From Mesostigma viride (taxonomy: Eukaryota > Streptophyta > Mesostigmatophyceae > Mesostigmatales > Mesostigmataceae): a stretch of DNA of 64,000 nucleotides. This document shows, piece after piece, positions 53,484 through 63,445 of this stretch (within the stretch, counting starts at the first letter, position 1; every line of letters starts with the position of its first letter). The stretch is taken from NCBI GenBank assembly GCA_009746045.1, contig RPFO01001922.1:69501-133500 (forward strand), given 5' to 3'. The position numbers and the translations under genes are program-made. The notes under the pieces are model-generated. The model was given only the letters and a program-made list of their open reading frames with translations, was not told the DNA's origin and did no database searches.

Positions 53484-55694
53484 CTAATAGCCCTGCTGCA
53501 CCGCAAAATCAGCCCGCGTACGGCGGAGCATGATGTCAGCCATGGCCCGAGTCAGCGCCACCGACAAGCGCTGACGCCAATATGACGTCCAGGTCCGCGC
53601 CGACCATGGGGCCCGCTGGCCCTCCAGGTCCAGCCGGTCCTCCCGGAGCCGGCAACACTCCTTGAAGAAGGCGGAGGTCAGGGGCCCCATGGCCCCAAAC
53701 TCCTCCAGGACAAAGGGCACCACACGATGGTGCCCGACGTCGCCGTAGGCCAGGAGCTTGGCCCGCTCCGCCCGGTCCGCCGTGTAACCTGCCGTGAGGG
53801 AGGCCCCAGCCACGTGGCTAAGAGCCAAGGGCCGCGCCACCGAAACGTCAATAAGCAGATGCCGGCCACCCCCCTCAAAGTCCAGCACCACGATGTCAGG
53901 CCGGTGGTTGGGGGAATAGAAGGCAGCGCCATCCGCATCCTCGGACCGGATGTTCGCGTGGGGGAAAACCGACCGAATCATGGCGAGCACCACCGTCAGG
54001 AGGACAGTGTGCAAATACAAATACCAATTCTGATTCTGTTGGCCCCCCATGCAGGCAAGGTAGTGAGTCCCCGTGGGATCCAGCGGCTGCCCACAGCTAC
54101 CACAAGGCCGCCCGGCCGGAACAAGAGGCTGCGGGGCAAATAGCTGGTGCCGGAGCGCCACCGAGTAGTGGCTGGGAGCCAAGGCGAATGGGGGGGCCAT
54201 GGGAAGAGCACGAAGGTACGCCGAGCCCACACTCCGCAAGGAAAGCGAGAACAGCCACGCACGTCCCTGGGCGTTGAGGTCCGCGAAAAGAGCAATCCAA
54301 TCAGCCGTGTGCAGAATACCCGCGTAGGTTTTCTGGTGTTTATCGATGACGCGAGCAGGGAATGCGGCGGGAGATTGAACGGAGGCGACCGAGGGAGTGC
54401 CGCGAGGGAGGTGGCGCTGTACCGCCTGAGCGGCACGGACGGGAGAACAGGCCTGCTGGATCTCAGCATAGGCCTCCTGGATGGCGGTGACGAAGGGCAA
54501 AGGGCTGCTGGGGTCCAGGAGGTCAGGCGCTGCCGTTGCCAAAAGGGGCAGGAGCCGGCAGCTTTCCGCCCACGACTGAGCGACGGAGCCCAAAAATGCT
54601 GCTGGGGCCAGCCGGGCGGCACGAGTCAGACCGCAGCCACCCATCCGTGCAGGCAGGGAGGCAATGCGAATAGCATGTGGCGGGAGGTCGGGGCCCGGGA
54701 CCAGCTGCGCCAAGGCCGACTGGATGCGTTCGTCGTGGCCCTCGGCGGCCAGCCGGACCTGAGCCGGAAGAGCGCCCCGGAGCCAGTGAACGACGCGAGG
54801 GTGAGCGCAAAACCACAGAAGCAGACCCTTGGTCTGCGAATCATGAAGGCGCGCAATCAAGGGCAGTACCTCAGTGCGTGCCTCGAGGGCGGCCCGCAGA
54901 GCATCGATGACAAACGCGGGGTCGCCAACCGGAACGCCGAGGACATCCAACCCATGGAGGCGCTCGTCCCGGCCCAAGAGCTGGGGCGGAAAGCCGGAGC
55001 AATCACCTTGGGGCGAGTACACCGCGCACTTGGCCAGGGTCAACTGGAGGTTGATGTCGGCCACCGCGGTCTGCAGTGCCAGCAGAGCCGCGGTGGTGTC
55101 CGGCACAGGGCCCAGAAGGTAGATATCATCCAAGTAGGCCTGAATAGCGACCGCCGGGTGGGCAGCATGGACCGCTTGGAGGCAACCCTGGAGGGGGGCG
55201 GCAAAGTACAGGGGTCCCAGGGGGTCCCCTTGCTGGGTGCCCGACCGCGACAGCAGGCCGCCGCGAGTGCCGTCCTCCATGATGTGAACCAGTTGGCCGG
55301 GCTGGCCGTAGCACACGGCTGTCCAAGCGTACAAGTCCTCGAAGGACTCCATGACGGCCGCAAACATGCTGGCGCGGGACAGACTGTTGAACGCGTTGTG
55401 GCAGTCGACCTTGACGACAGCGTGGGTGGGGTGGGCCTCGAGGTAGGCCTGCACCGAATGGATGAGGATATCCGCCCCGCCTGGAGTCGTCACCCCCAGC
55501 TGGGCCGCCACCGAGGTCTCACCCGCTGCGAGGGGCGGGCAGAAAAAGGCACGGAGCTCGGGCGCCTTTTGGCGGCAGATCACTTTGCCCACGAGCTTGC
55601 GGAGCACCTCACCGCAGGCGATCGGGCGCACCTTGCCCTCGGGGGGGGCAAGACACCCTTGAGCAGAGCGAGGAGGCGAGCGCCCGCTAACCAC
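53484..55694 (-). CDS. R-I reverse transcriptase with restriction-like endonuclease
   Basis: The first 18 or so codons are out of frame with the family; the true frame resumes at KVRPIACGEVLRKLVGKVIC. RT motif A is VKVDCHNAF (D97), motif B is near QQGDPLGPL (155-162), and the catalytic box is AYLDDIYLLG (YLDD, residues 187-190). A CGSCG...H...C knuckle is at 531-548. The endonuclease has RPDIVVLDF (RPD at 598-600) and LLIDVSVARP (D616), matching the PD...D layout of R2/R4/CRE-type restriction-like nucleases. Such enzymes nick a DNA target and prime cDNA synthesis there. The frame is intact over 736 codons. A stop at 53484 is followed by the 3' UTR. Confidence 0.85.
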   Translation of the reverse strand: MVSGRSPPRSAQGCLAPPEGKVRPIACGEVLRKLVGKVICRQKAPELRAFFCPPLAAGETSVAAQLGVTTPGGADILIHSVQAYLEAHPTHAVVKVDCHNAFNSLSRASMFAAVMESFEDLYAWTAVCYGQPGQLVHIMEDGTRGGLLSRSGTQQGDPLGPLYFAAPLQGCLQAVHAAHPAVAIQAYLDDIYLLGPVPDTTAALLALQTAVADINLQLTLAKCAVYSPQGDCSGFPPQLLGRDERLHGLDVLGVPVGDPAFVIDALRAALEARTEVLPLIARLHDSQTKGLLLWFCAHPRVVHWLRGALPAQVRLAAEGHDERIQSALAQLVPGPDLPPHAIRIASLPARMGGCGLTRAARLAPAAFLGSVAQSWAESCRLLPLLATAAPDLLDPSSPLPFVTAIQEAYAEIQQACSPVRAAQAVQRHLPRGTPSVASVQSPAAFPARVIDKHQKTYAGILHTADWIALFADLNAQGRAWLFSLSLRSVGSAYLRALPMAPPFALAPSHYSVALRHQLFAPQPLVPAGRPCGSCGQPLDPTGTHYLACMGGQQNQNWYLYLHTVLLTVVLAMIRSVFPHANIRSEDADGAAFYSPNHRPDIVVLDFEGGGRHLLIDVSVARPLALSHVAGASLTAGYTADRAERAKLLAYGDVGHHRVVPFVLEEFGAMGPLTSAFFKECCRLREDRLDLEGQRAPWSARTWTSYWRQRLSVALTRAMADIMLRRTRADFAVQQGY

Positions 55695-57283
55695 TCGCGC
55701 GCAGCGGGAGGAACGCGACCAGCCGCCAGGTCAATGAGGGTGTCAAAGAGAATGTCCTCGCCCCCATGCCCCACCAGGACCTCCAAGTGCTCGTAGCGCC
55801 AGCCCGACGGCCCGGTAGAGGAAGCCCGCGGGACCGCACGCATCACCTCCAGGAAGCAGTCGCGGTCCAGCCGGAGGGGGGCCGGCAGGGGGTCCGGCAC
55901 GGGCAGCTGGAATCCGGGCTCCGCAGGGTGAAGAGCCTCCAAGGCCGCCAGGGTAGCCGCATTGGCGGGGGCCAGCTTGGCCATTTCCAAGCGGGTCATG
56001 GCCCGGCTGAGCTGCCCCTCGCGGACGAGGCGGATGACGTCGGCGGCCACCCGCTCGAAGTTGACCTCCCCCGACAGCCGGGCCGTGCGCGGGGGCGGCA
56101 CGCCAAACAGCCCCTCCCAGTCCCCCTGCAGAAAGCGTCGGCAACGGGCAATAACCGCACCCTGGAGGCCGCGCACACCACGCCCGAGAGGGGTGAGGAG
56201 CAGGCGGGGGGTCACCATGTGCAGTTTAAAGCCCAGCGGGTCGTCCGGAGCGGCGTGCATGCGCCGGAGAGAAACGATTGCACATTGCGCGAAAAGGCTA
56301 CGCGCGCGGTGGGGGAGGTCGGTCAGGGTAGACGTCGGGTTGATGGCGCATGCATCCCAGGGAACCGTGTCAAGCCAACGCCAACTGGCCGAGTAGTCGG
56401 GCGGCGGGGGCTGGGAGCCGGTGGGAGCCGAGGCGGGAGGGGGGGAGGGGGCCGGGACTGCTGGCCGGTTGAGGGGCCGTTGAGCAACACAGGCGCGCGC
56501 GTGCTGAGCGCGCCCGTGAATGGAGTACACCCGCTGGCAGTGAGCTTCCGGGCACCGGTAACAGCTCATGGCCTGCAGATCCGCCGCGCCGAGATCGGGG
56601 TGCACAGCGCGAAGGTGCTGGCAGAGGAGGTTACGGTTGTGGAACACACCAGCACACGGGGACCCCGTGGGAAGCAGCACGGCACACCGGTGAAGGCCGT
56701 CGGCGGGCGCTGAGTGGCGGGGAGCGGCGCCAGCAAAGGCAGGACGTGGGGCCTGCGGCGTCTCCCCAGCCGGGCCGGCAGGCGCGCGCACCACGACCCG
56801 ACCAGCGCCCGGCATGCCCGCCGGGGCCACGGAGGAGGCAGTGCCCACCGGGGAGACCCCCAGCGGAGGGGGATCGAGAACGCCGGCGCCCCTCCCAGGG
56901 GGACTCGCCAGCGCGCCCGCGACCACCCCAGGCCCCGGCAACGAGGCCGGGGGCGGCGGCCGAGGGGTCGGGGAGGCAGCTGGCCCCGGGGCCCGGTGGG
57001 GACCCGGCAGGGGACCCAGCGAGACCGGGGGCGGGCCGAGAGGAAGCGCAGTCCCAGGGGGCGGCACAACAGCCCGGCACAACGGGCAGCGCGGCACGGA
57101 GTGGAGCAAGCTGCGCGCGATGCACGCTTGATGGAATGTGTGGCCGCACGCGGGCAGGCGACACAAGCCATCCCCCGGCCGGAAGGGCTCAAGGCAGATG
57201 GCACAGGAGCCCGACTCGGGGTCGTCCCCCTCCAGAAGGGACCGGACATGAGGGGGGGCGGGTCCCAGCCGGCCTCCCAGCAA
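55580..57283 (-). CDS. R-I protein, N-terminal part: RING-H2, C2H2-like fingers, start of RT
   Basis: Residues 27-69 form a C3H2C3 RING-H2: C27, C30, C46, H48, H51, C54, C66, C69 (CAICLEPF ... CGHTFHQAC ... CPLC). About residues 195-265 hold two C2H2-like fingers (LCQHLRAVHPD and CYRCPEAHCQRVYSIHGRAQ). The RT leader STGPSGWRYEHLEVL lies near residue 510. The frame ends just past ARLLALLKG, where the next segment continues in another frame. A longer open frame in the preceding phase (from 57792, GYHAGCRLPWHLPAARQEEL) is the true N-terminal continuation, joined near 57250. Other non-LTR elements use N-terminal fingers to find their DNA target. RING fingers usually mean ubiquitin-ligase activity, but here that is speculative. 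Confidence 0.8.
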   Translation of the reverse strand: MLGGRLGPAPPHVRSLLEGDDPESGSCAICLEPFRPGDGLCRLPACGHTFHQACIARSLLHSVPRCPLCRAVVPPPGTALPLGPPPVSLGPLPGPHRAPGPAASPTPRPPPPASLPGPGVVAGALASPPGRGAGVLDPPPLGVSPVGTASSVAPAGMPGAGRVVVRAPAGPAGETPQAPRPAFAGAAPRHSAPADGLHRCAVLLPTGSPCAGVFHNRNLLCQHLRAVHPDLGAADLQAMSCYRCPEAHCQRVYSIHGRAQHARACVAQRPLNRPAVPAPSPPPASAPTGSQPPPPDYSASWRWLDTVPWDACAINPTSTLTDLPHRARSLFAQCAIVSLRRMHAAPDDPLGFKLHMVTPRLLLTPLGRGVRGLQGAVIARCRRFLQGDWEGLFGVPPPRTARLSGEVNFERVAADVIRLVREGQLSRAMTRLEMAKLAPANAATLAALEALHPAEPGFQLPVPDPLPAPLRLDRDCFLEVMRAVPRASSTGPSGWRYEHLEVLVGHGGEDILFDTLIDLAAGRVPPAAREWLAGARLLALLKGVLPPPRARCARSPAVRCSASSWAK

Positions 57284-57808
57284 CCCGGGAGAGCAGCAAT
57301 CTGGGCGCGCGAGAGGATGCCGACCGGTTGGTCAGCCGCGGGGTGCCATTCGTGCGGGATGCCTGCCAACTCCAGGATGTCGTGGAGGAAGGCAGAAACA
57401 GGCGTCCCCGCGGTTAGGGGCTGGGCGCGCCCGGCCGAGTCCACCAAGATGGCCTGGCCGCCCTGAACCGCGATGGGGGCCCCGAACTCCACACGCAGCA
57501 TGGCGGCCTGCGCCAGGCTGAGGGAGGTGATGAGAAAGCCCCCACTGGCAACCGGGCCGGGAGGCGGGGCCTGGGCGTCCAAGAAGAGGCGAAGCTGCCG
57601 CGGGGACATGAGGCCCAGGTCGGCGCCGCCCGCGAGGTAGGCCGCCCGCACCGAGACCTGTGCGTCTCGAGCCACCGCCGTGACGAACTCGACCACCTCC
57701 TGACCCACCCGCTCGTCCAGGGAAAGCAGCTCTTCCTGCCGGGCGGCCGGGAGATGCCACGGCAGCCGGCAGCCGGCGTGATATCCTTCCAAGACTGCAT
57801 ATATATTT

Positions 57809-59245
57809 TCATTGAGAATGATAGATTACGGAGGTGAGATAGGCATGCAACATAAGGAAAAACCCGAGAACTGGGAGAATAACCCTGAAGAAATTAATAG
57901 TAATCTGACACAGACATCCAAGGATCACGCCAGCGGCACAAGGTACAACTAACTATACATCACAAAACTACACGCAGCAACAGCGCTGCCGGCCCACCAT
58001 GCAGGCCTGGAAGGAATCTAGACCGCATGGGTCGCGACAAAGTCGGCCCGGGTGCGGCGGAATAACACATCAGCCACGGTGCGAGTGAGGGCGAGTGACA
58101 GACGCTGCCGCCAATACGAGGACCACGTGCGGGCCGACCACGGGGCGGTCTGACCCTCGAGGTCGAGGCGGTCTTCACGGCGCTGGCAGCACTCGTGGAA
58201 AAACTCCGCTGTCTTGGGGCCCATGGCCCCGAACTCCTCAAGGACAAAGGGGATGACCCGGTGGGGCCCCACATTGCCGTAGGAGGCAAACTTGTCGCGC
58301 TCAGCCACAGCGGCAGCAGCGCCGGCATCCACAGCCGCCCGGAGGATGTGGCGACCGGAAAGCGGCCGAGCCACGGAGACATCGATGAGCAGGTGGCAAC
58401 CCTGCCCGTCGTAGTCAAGCACGGTAATGTCGGGGCGGTGGTTGGGTGAGTAGAGGGCGGCCCCATCCGCGTCCTCGCACTTAATGGTGGAGTGGGGAAA
58501 GACCGACCGAACCATGGCACACACCACCCGGAGGAGAGCGGTATGGAGATAGAGGAACCAGTTCTGGTTCTGCTGGCCACCCATGCACGCGATGTAGTGC
58601 GTCCCAGTAGTATCCAGAGCAAGCCCGCAGCTGCCGCAGGACGCACCCGCCGTGATGAGAGGTTGCGGGGCAAAGAGCTGGTGGCGGAGAGCGATGGCGT
58701 AAAGGGCCGGAACCAGTGTGAACAAAGGGCTCATGGGGAGGGCGCGCAGGAATGCGGACCCCACGCTCCCCTCAAGGGAAACGGAGTGAAGCCAAGCCTT
58801 CCCCTGATCGTTCAAGCTCGCATGCAGACCCATCCAGTCGGCACAGTGTAGTATACCCGCGTAGGTCTTTTGTTGTTTTTCATGAACGCAGGCAGGGAAG
58901 ACACTAGGACTGACGACAGTGGACACGCCGGGCGTGCCCCGGGGCAGGCGACGGTGGACGGCCTGAGCGGGGCGGACGAGGTCGCAAGCCTGCTGGATCC
59001 CGAGGTAAGAATCCTGCACAGCCTGCACAAAGGGAAAGGGGGATGGGGTGACCAAGTCGGGAATGGCGCTGACGGCGCTGGGGACCAACCGGCGGATCTC
59101 CGCCCAGGCCTGAGCAACAGAGCCAAGGAAGGCGGCGGGGGCGAGGCGGGCGGCGCGGGTGAGCCCACACCCGCCCATGCGGCAGGGGAGGGTGGCCAAG
59201 CGCATGGAGTGAGCTGGCAGGCTAGGGCCGGGGAGGAGCATATAT
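57809..59245 (-). mobile_element. R-II retrotransposon, 5'-truncated minus copy
   Basis: It is a relative of R-I (about two thirds identical in protein by eye), carrying the region after the RT core, the knuckle and the endonuclease. The 3' UTR of about 200 bases ends ATTCTCAATGAAAATATATA at 57800-57810. The 5' end stops at GGGCCGGGGAGGAGCATATATATA, where a plus-strand R-I fragment begins. Confidence 0.85.
58018..59245 (-). CDS. R-II C-terminal RT region and endonuclease (partial)
   Basis: Starting inside the element, it reads LPCRMGGCGLTRAARLAPAA, then CGSCGLALDTTGTHYIACMG (knuckle), then YSPNHRPDITVLDYDG and HLLIDVSVARP (endonuclease PD...D). It ends at TAG 58018 after FRRTRADFVATHAV. About 410 residues. 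The catalytic RT box is missing because of the 5' truncation, so it cannot be autonomous. The open frame extends a little further right only by running into the inserted R-I copy. Confidence 0.75.
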
Positions 59246-59694
59246 ATACTGACTACCGGGCGGAGCGGGCCAAGCTCCTGGCCTACGGCGACGTCGGGCA
59301 CCATCGTGTGGTGCCCTTTGTCCTGGAGGAGTTTGGGGCCATGGGGCCCCTGACCTCCGCCTTCTTCAAGGAGTGTTGCCGGCTCCGGGAGGATCGGCTG
59401 GACCTGGAGGGCCAGCGGGCCCCATGGTCGGCGCGGACCTGGACGTCATATTGGCGTCAGCGCTTGTCGGTGGCGCTGACTCGGGCCATGGCTGACATCA
59501 TGCTCCGCCGTACGCGGGCTGATTTTGCGGTGCAGCAGGGCTATTAGGTTCCTCCCGTTAGGCGTTTCCATTGGTCTTATCGTAGTATAGAGCTTTGACA
59601 TGGCTCTGTATATAGGTTTATAGCTGGGCGTTTGCTTTGGTTTGAGTGATTTCACTCTGCTGTAAGTAATTATATTTTTAATATATATATACTG
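59246..59694 (+). mobile_element. R-I retrotransposon 3' end, second plus copy
   Basis: After ATATATATACTGACTACCGG the frame DYRAERAKLLAYGDVGHHRV continues to a stop at 59547. The R-I 3' UTR follows and ends TTTTTAATATATATATACTG. About 450 bases. It is nearly identical to the corresponding part of the 53345-57808 copy. Confidence 0.88.
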
Positions 59695-60365
59695 ACCCAA
59701 CCACTGCATATATATACTCACCCAACCACCGCCCCGACATTACCGTGCTTGACTACGACGGGCAGGGTTGCCACCTGCTCATCGATGTCTCCGTGGCTCG
59801 GCCGCTTTCCGGTCGCCACATCCTCCGGGCGGCTGTGGATGCCGGCGCTGCTGCCGCTGTGGCTGAGCGCGACAAGTTTGCCTCCTACGGCAATGTGGGG
59901 CCCCACCGGGTCATCCCCTTTGTCCTTGAGGAGTTCGGGGCCATGGGCCCCAAGACAGCGGAGTTTTTCCACGAGTGCTGCCAGCGCCGTGAAGACCGCC
60001 TCGACCTCGAGGGTCAGACCGCCCCGTGGTCGGCCCGCACGTGGTCCTCGTATTGGCGGCAGCGTCTGTCACTCGCCCTCACTCGCACCGTGGCTGATGT
60101 GTTATTCCGCCGCACCCGGGCCGACTTTGTCGCGACCCACGCGGTCTAGATTCCTTCCAGGCCTGCATGGTGGGCCGGCAGCGCTGTTGCTGCGTGTAGT
60201 TTTGTGATGTATAGTTAGTTGTACCTTGTGCCGCTGGCGTGATCCTTGGATGTCTGTGTCAGATTACTATTAATTTCTTCAGGGTTATTCTCCCAGTCAT
60301 CGGTTTTTTCCTTATGTTGCATGCCTATCTCACCTTCGTAATCTATCATTCTCAATGAATATATA
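59695..60365 (+). mobile_element. R-II retrotransposon 3' end, plus copy
   Basis: A doubled junction (TATATATACTGACCCAACCA, then TGCATATATATACTCACCCA) leads into the endonuclease region (LDYDGQGCHLLIDVSVARPL) with a stop at 60149. The R-II 3' UTR ends ATTCTCAATGAATATATATA at about 60365. It is close to identical to the minus copy. Confidence 0.88.
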
Positions 60366-60374
60366 TACTGCACA

Positions 60375-62478
60375 ACATGCGTGGACGATAGGAATTATAG
60401 CACCGGCGGGCTTCCAAGTGCCGGACGGCAGGCGGTACCACCATTCCGTGGCAGCTTGGCCCAGTTTGCTACCGGCTGGCACACGTTTTCAGTGAATTTT
60501 GGGCTCCAGATTTAAATGCAACGTGCGGTTTGAGGCAGGGGAAAACATGCGTGGACGATAGGAATTATAGCACCGGCGGGCTTCAAAGTGCCGGACGGCA
60601 GGCGGTACCACCATTCCGTGGCAGCTTGGCCCAGTTTGCTACCGGCTGGCACACGTTTTCAGTGAATTTTGGGCTCCAGATTTAAATGCAACGTGCGGTT
60701 TGAGGCAGGGGAAAACATGCGTGGACGATAGGAATTATAGCACCGGCGGGCTTCAAAGTGCCGGACGGCAGGCGGTACCACCATTCCGTGGCAGCTTGGC
60801 CCAGTTTGCTACCGGCTGGCACACGTTTTCAGTGAATTTTGGGCTCCAGATTTAAATGCAACGTGCGGTTTGAGGCAGGGGAAAACATGCGTGGACGATA
60901 GGAATTATAGCACCGGCGGGCTTCAAAGTGCCGGACGGCAGGCGGTACCACCATTCCGTGGCAGCTTGGCCCAGTTTGCTACCGGCTGGCACACGTTTTC
61001 AGTGAATTTTGGGCTCCAGATTTAAATGCAACGTGCGGTTTGAGGCAGGGGAAAACATGCGTGGACGATAGGAATTATAGCACCGGCGGGCTTCAAAGTG
61101 CCGGACGGCAGGCGGTACCACCATTCCGTGGCAGCTTGGCCCAGTTTGCTACCGGCTGGCACACGTTTTCAGTGAATTTTGGGCTCCAGATTTAAATGCA
61201 ACGTGCGGTTTGAGGCAGGGGAAAACATGCGTGGACGATAGGAATTATAGCACCGGCGGGCTTCAAAGTGCCGGACGGCAGGCGGTACCACCATTCCGTG
61301 GCAGCTTGGCCCAGTTTGCTACCGGCTGGCACACGTTTTCAGTGAATTTTGGGCTCCAGATTTAAATGCAACGTGCGGTTTGAGGCAGGGGAAAACATGC
61401 GTGGACGATAGGAATTATAGCACCGGCGGGCTTCAAAGTGCCGGACGGCAGGCGGTACCACCATTCCGTGGCAGCTTGGCCCAGTTTGCTACCGGCTGGC
61501 ACACGTTTTCAGTGAATTTTGGGCTCCAGATTTAAATGCAACGTGCGGTTTGAGGCAGGGGAAAACATGCGTGGACGATAGGAATTATAGCACCGGCGGG
61601 CTTCAAAGTGCCGGACGGCAGGCGGTACCACCATTCCGTGGCAGCTTGGCCCAGTTTGCTACCGGCTGGCACACGTTTTCAGTGAATTTTGGGCTCCAGA
61701 TTTAAATGCAACGTGCGGTTTGAGGCAGGGGAAAACATGCGTGGACGATAGGAATTATAGCACCGGCGGGCTTCAAAGTGCCGGACGGCAGGCGGTACCA
61801 CCATTCCGTGGCAGCTTGGCCCAGTTTGCTACCGGCTGGCACACGTTTTCAGTGAATTTTGGGCTCCAGATTTAAATGCAACGTGCGGTTTGAGGCAGGG
61901 GAAAACATGCGTGGACGATAGGAATTATAGCACCGGCGGGCTTCAAAGTGCCGGACGGCAGGCGGTACCACCATTCCGTGGCAGCTTGGCCCAGTTTGCT
62001 ACCGGCTGGCACACGTTTTCAGTGAATTTTGGGCTCCAGATTTAAATGCAACGTGCGGTTTGAGGCAGGGGAAAACATGCGTGGACGATAGGAATTATAG
62101 CACCGGCGGGCTTCAAAGTGCCGGACGGCAGGCGGTACCACCATTCCGTGGCAGCTTGGCCCAGTTTGCTACCGGCTGGCACACGTTTTCAGTGAATTTT
62201 GGGCTCCAGATTTAAATGCAACGTGCGGTTTGAGGCAGGGGAAAACATGCGTGGACGATAGGAATTATAGCACCGGCGGGCTTCAAAGTGCCGGACGGCA
62301 GGCGGTACCACCATTCCGTGGCAGCTTGGCCCAGTTTGCTACCGGCTGGCACACGTTTTCAGTGAATTTTGGGCTCCAGATTTAAATGCAACGTGCGGTT
62401 TGAGGCAGGGGAAAACATGCGTGGACGATAGGAATTATAGCACCGGCGGGCTTCAAAGTGCCGGACGGCAGGCGGTAC
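60375..62478. repeat. 170-bp tandem array, 12 full units plus a partial
   Basis: GTGGACGATAGGAATTATAG recurs at 60381, 60551 and every 170 bases to 62421. Units are essentially identical; the first differs by CTTCCAAG for CTTCAAAG. The array starts directly after ATATATACTGCACA, and the last unit breaks off at GGCGGTACC (62478) into GC-rich leader of an R-I-type element. It may be the monomeric 5' UTR of that element or an independent satellite. Confidence 0.95.
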
Positions 62479-62587
62479 CGCGACCGCAGCGCGTTGGGGG
62501 GCTGCCGCCCCCCAAACCCCCCGCGTGGGGGGCTCCGCCCCCCACACCCCCCGCCCCCCCCCTCGGTGGCTGCCACGCCTGCCCTGA

Positions 62588-63352
62588 TTGTTCATGGACG
62601 ACCCACGACCCCCTTCGCCCAACGGCTCCCCCGCTCCCCGGTTGGCGCCTCGGCGGTCCTCTCGGCTTGCGGCCCTTCTTGCGGAGGTGGGCGACCCGGC
62701 TGCGGGGGGCTCGGGCGCCCCGGTCTCCCCCTCCTTGGTCTGCGAGGTCTGCCGGAGCGGGCACCGCGGGCACCACATGTTAGTTTGTGATGCTTGCAAT
62801 TCCGGGTGGCACTTGCAGTGTCTTACTCCCCGGCTCTACCGGGTCCCGCCGGGCTCCTGGACGTGCCCGCGCTGTCCCCCCCGGCGGGCCCCCGGGCTGC
62901 CCTCCCCGCTGGGTGCTCCGGCCCCCTGCCCCGTGTGCCCCCCTGCCGAGGCCCTCGGGGCGGGCCGTGGCCTGCCCGATGGGGCCGCCGTTGCTCGGGC
63001 CCTGGCGCCCTCGGCCCCGGGGCCCCACCCGTCGCCTGGCCCCGCCGACGGGGGCGCGGCGCTGTCGCCTGGGCTGGCCCGGCCGACCCCCGGCGGGCCT
63101 GGCGACCCCGGCGCCCGCCCCCGGCCCCTCGCTCCCCGACGCTCTGGCCTCCCTTCCCCCGGCCGCGGTTGGCCACCCAGCCGCCACCCCCGTCCTTGCC
63201 GCGTGGGACGGCGGCCCCCGGGCCCACGCGTTCACCTCGTGGCCGCCCTCGCACATTGTCGGCGTGGTGGGCCGCGCCACCTTTTCTTGGGCGTACTGCC
63301 CTTTGTTGCTGGACGCGGTCGGGCTCCAGGCCGCCTTCCCCTCGCTCCCTAG
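62588..63352 (+). CDS. R-I N-terminal PHD-finger protein segment
   Basis: Residues 52-96 form a C4HC3 PHD finger: C52, C55, C67, C70, H75, C78, C93, C96 (VCEVCRSGHRGH ... LVCDACNSGWHLQC ... WTCPRC). A Pro/Ala/Gly-rich stretch follows. From about 63100 the sensible text moves to another frame (AFTSWPPSHIVGVVGRATFS), stopping at 63419. It returns to this phase from about 63410 (VTASTLWGYVLEGYHAGCRL) after a C6 run. The intended product is probably one protein running into the RING-RT part. PHD fingers usually read histone H3 tails, which could guide insertion to chromatin. The first start in frame is ATG 62588; ATG 62594 is also possible. Confidence 0.7.
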   Translation: MFMDDPRPPSPNGSPAPRLAPRRSSRLAALLAEVGDPAAGGSGAPVSPSLVCEVCRSGHRGHHMLVCDACNSGWHLQCLTPRLYRVPPGSWTCPRCPPRRAPGLPSPLGAPAPCPVCPPAEALGAGRGLPDGAAVARALAPSAPGPHPSPGPADGGAALSPGLARPTPGGPGDPGARPRPLAPRRSGLPSPGRGWPPSRHPRPCRVGRRPPGPRVHLVAALAHCRRGGPRHLFLGVLPFVAGRGRAPGRLPLAP

Positions 63353-63445
63353 GCCCCCGGCCTTCCTGGCCCTAGTTGCGCAGGTGCGGGCGACATTTCT
63401 TTCCGCCGCCCCCCGGTGACGGCCTCGACTCTTTGGGGGTATGTC

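Larger units (their letters stand above)
53345..57808 (-). mobile_element. R-I non-LTR retrotransposon, near full length
   Basis: The coding region (57806 to 53484) lacks only the PHD-containing 5' part seen at 62588. The 3' UTR is about 140 bases and ends in an AT tract at 53345. Domain order: RING-H2, C2H2-like fingers, RT, CCHC-like knuckle, restriction-like endonuclease. There is no LTR. Junctions on both sides are TATATAT tracts. Frame changes at C7 (about 57250) and G8 (about 55647) interrupt the ORF. Confidence 0.88.

Noticed and set aside
54147-55796. 549-codon plus-strand frame
   Set aside because: It is the exact antisense of the R-I reverse transcriptase. The minus-strand protein has the RT and nuclease motifs and this one has none.
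58870-59547. Single 225-codon plus-strand frame crossing 59246
   Set aside because: It joins antisense R-II sequence to a genuine R-I fragment across an insertion junction. Only the part after 59246 is element coding sequence.
60375-62478. CRISPR-like regular array
   Set aside because: Units of 170 bp are contiguous without unique spacers, and the genome is eukaryotic.
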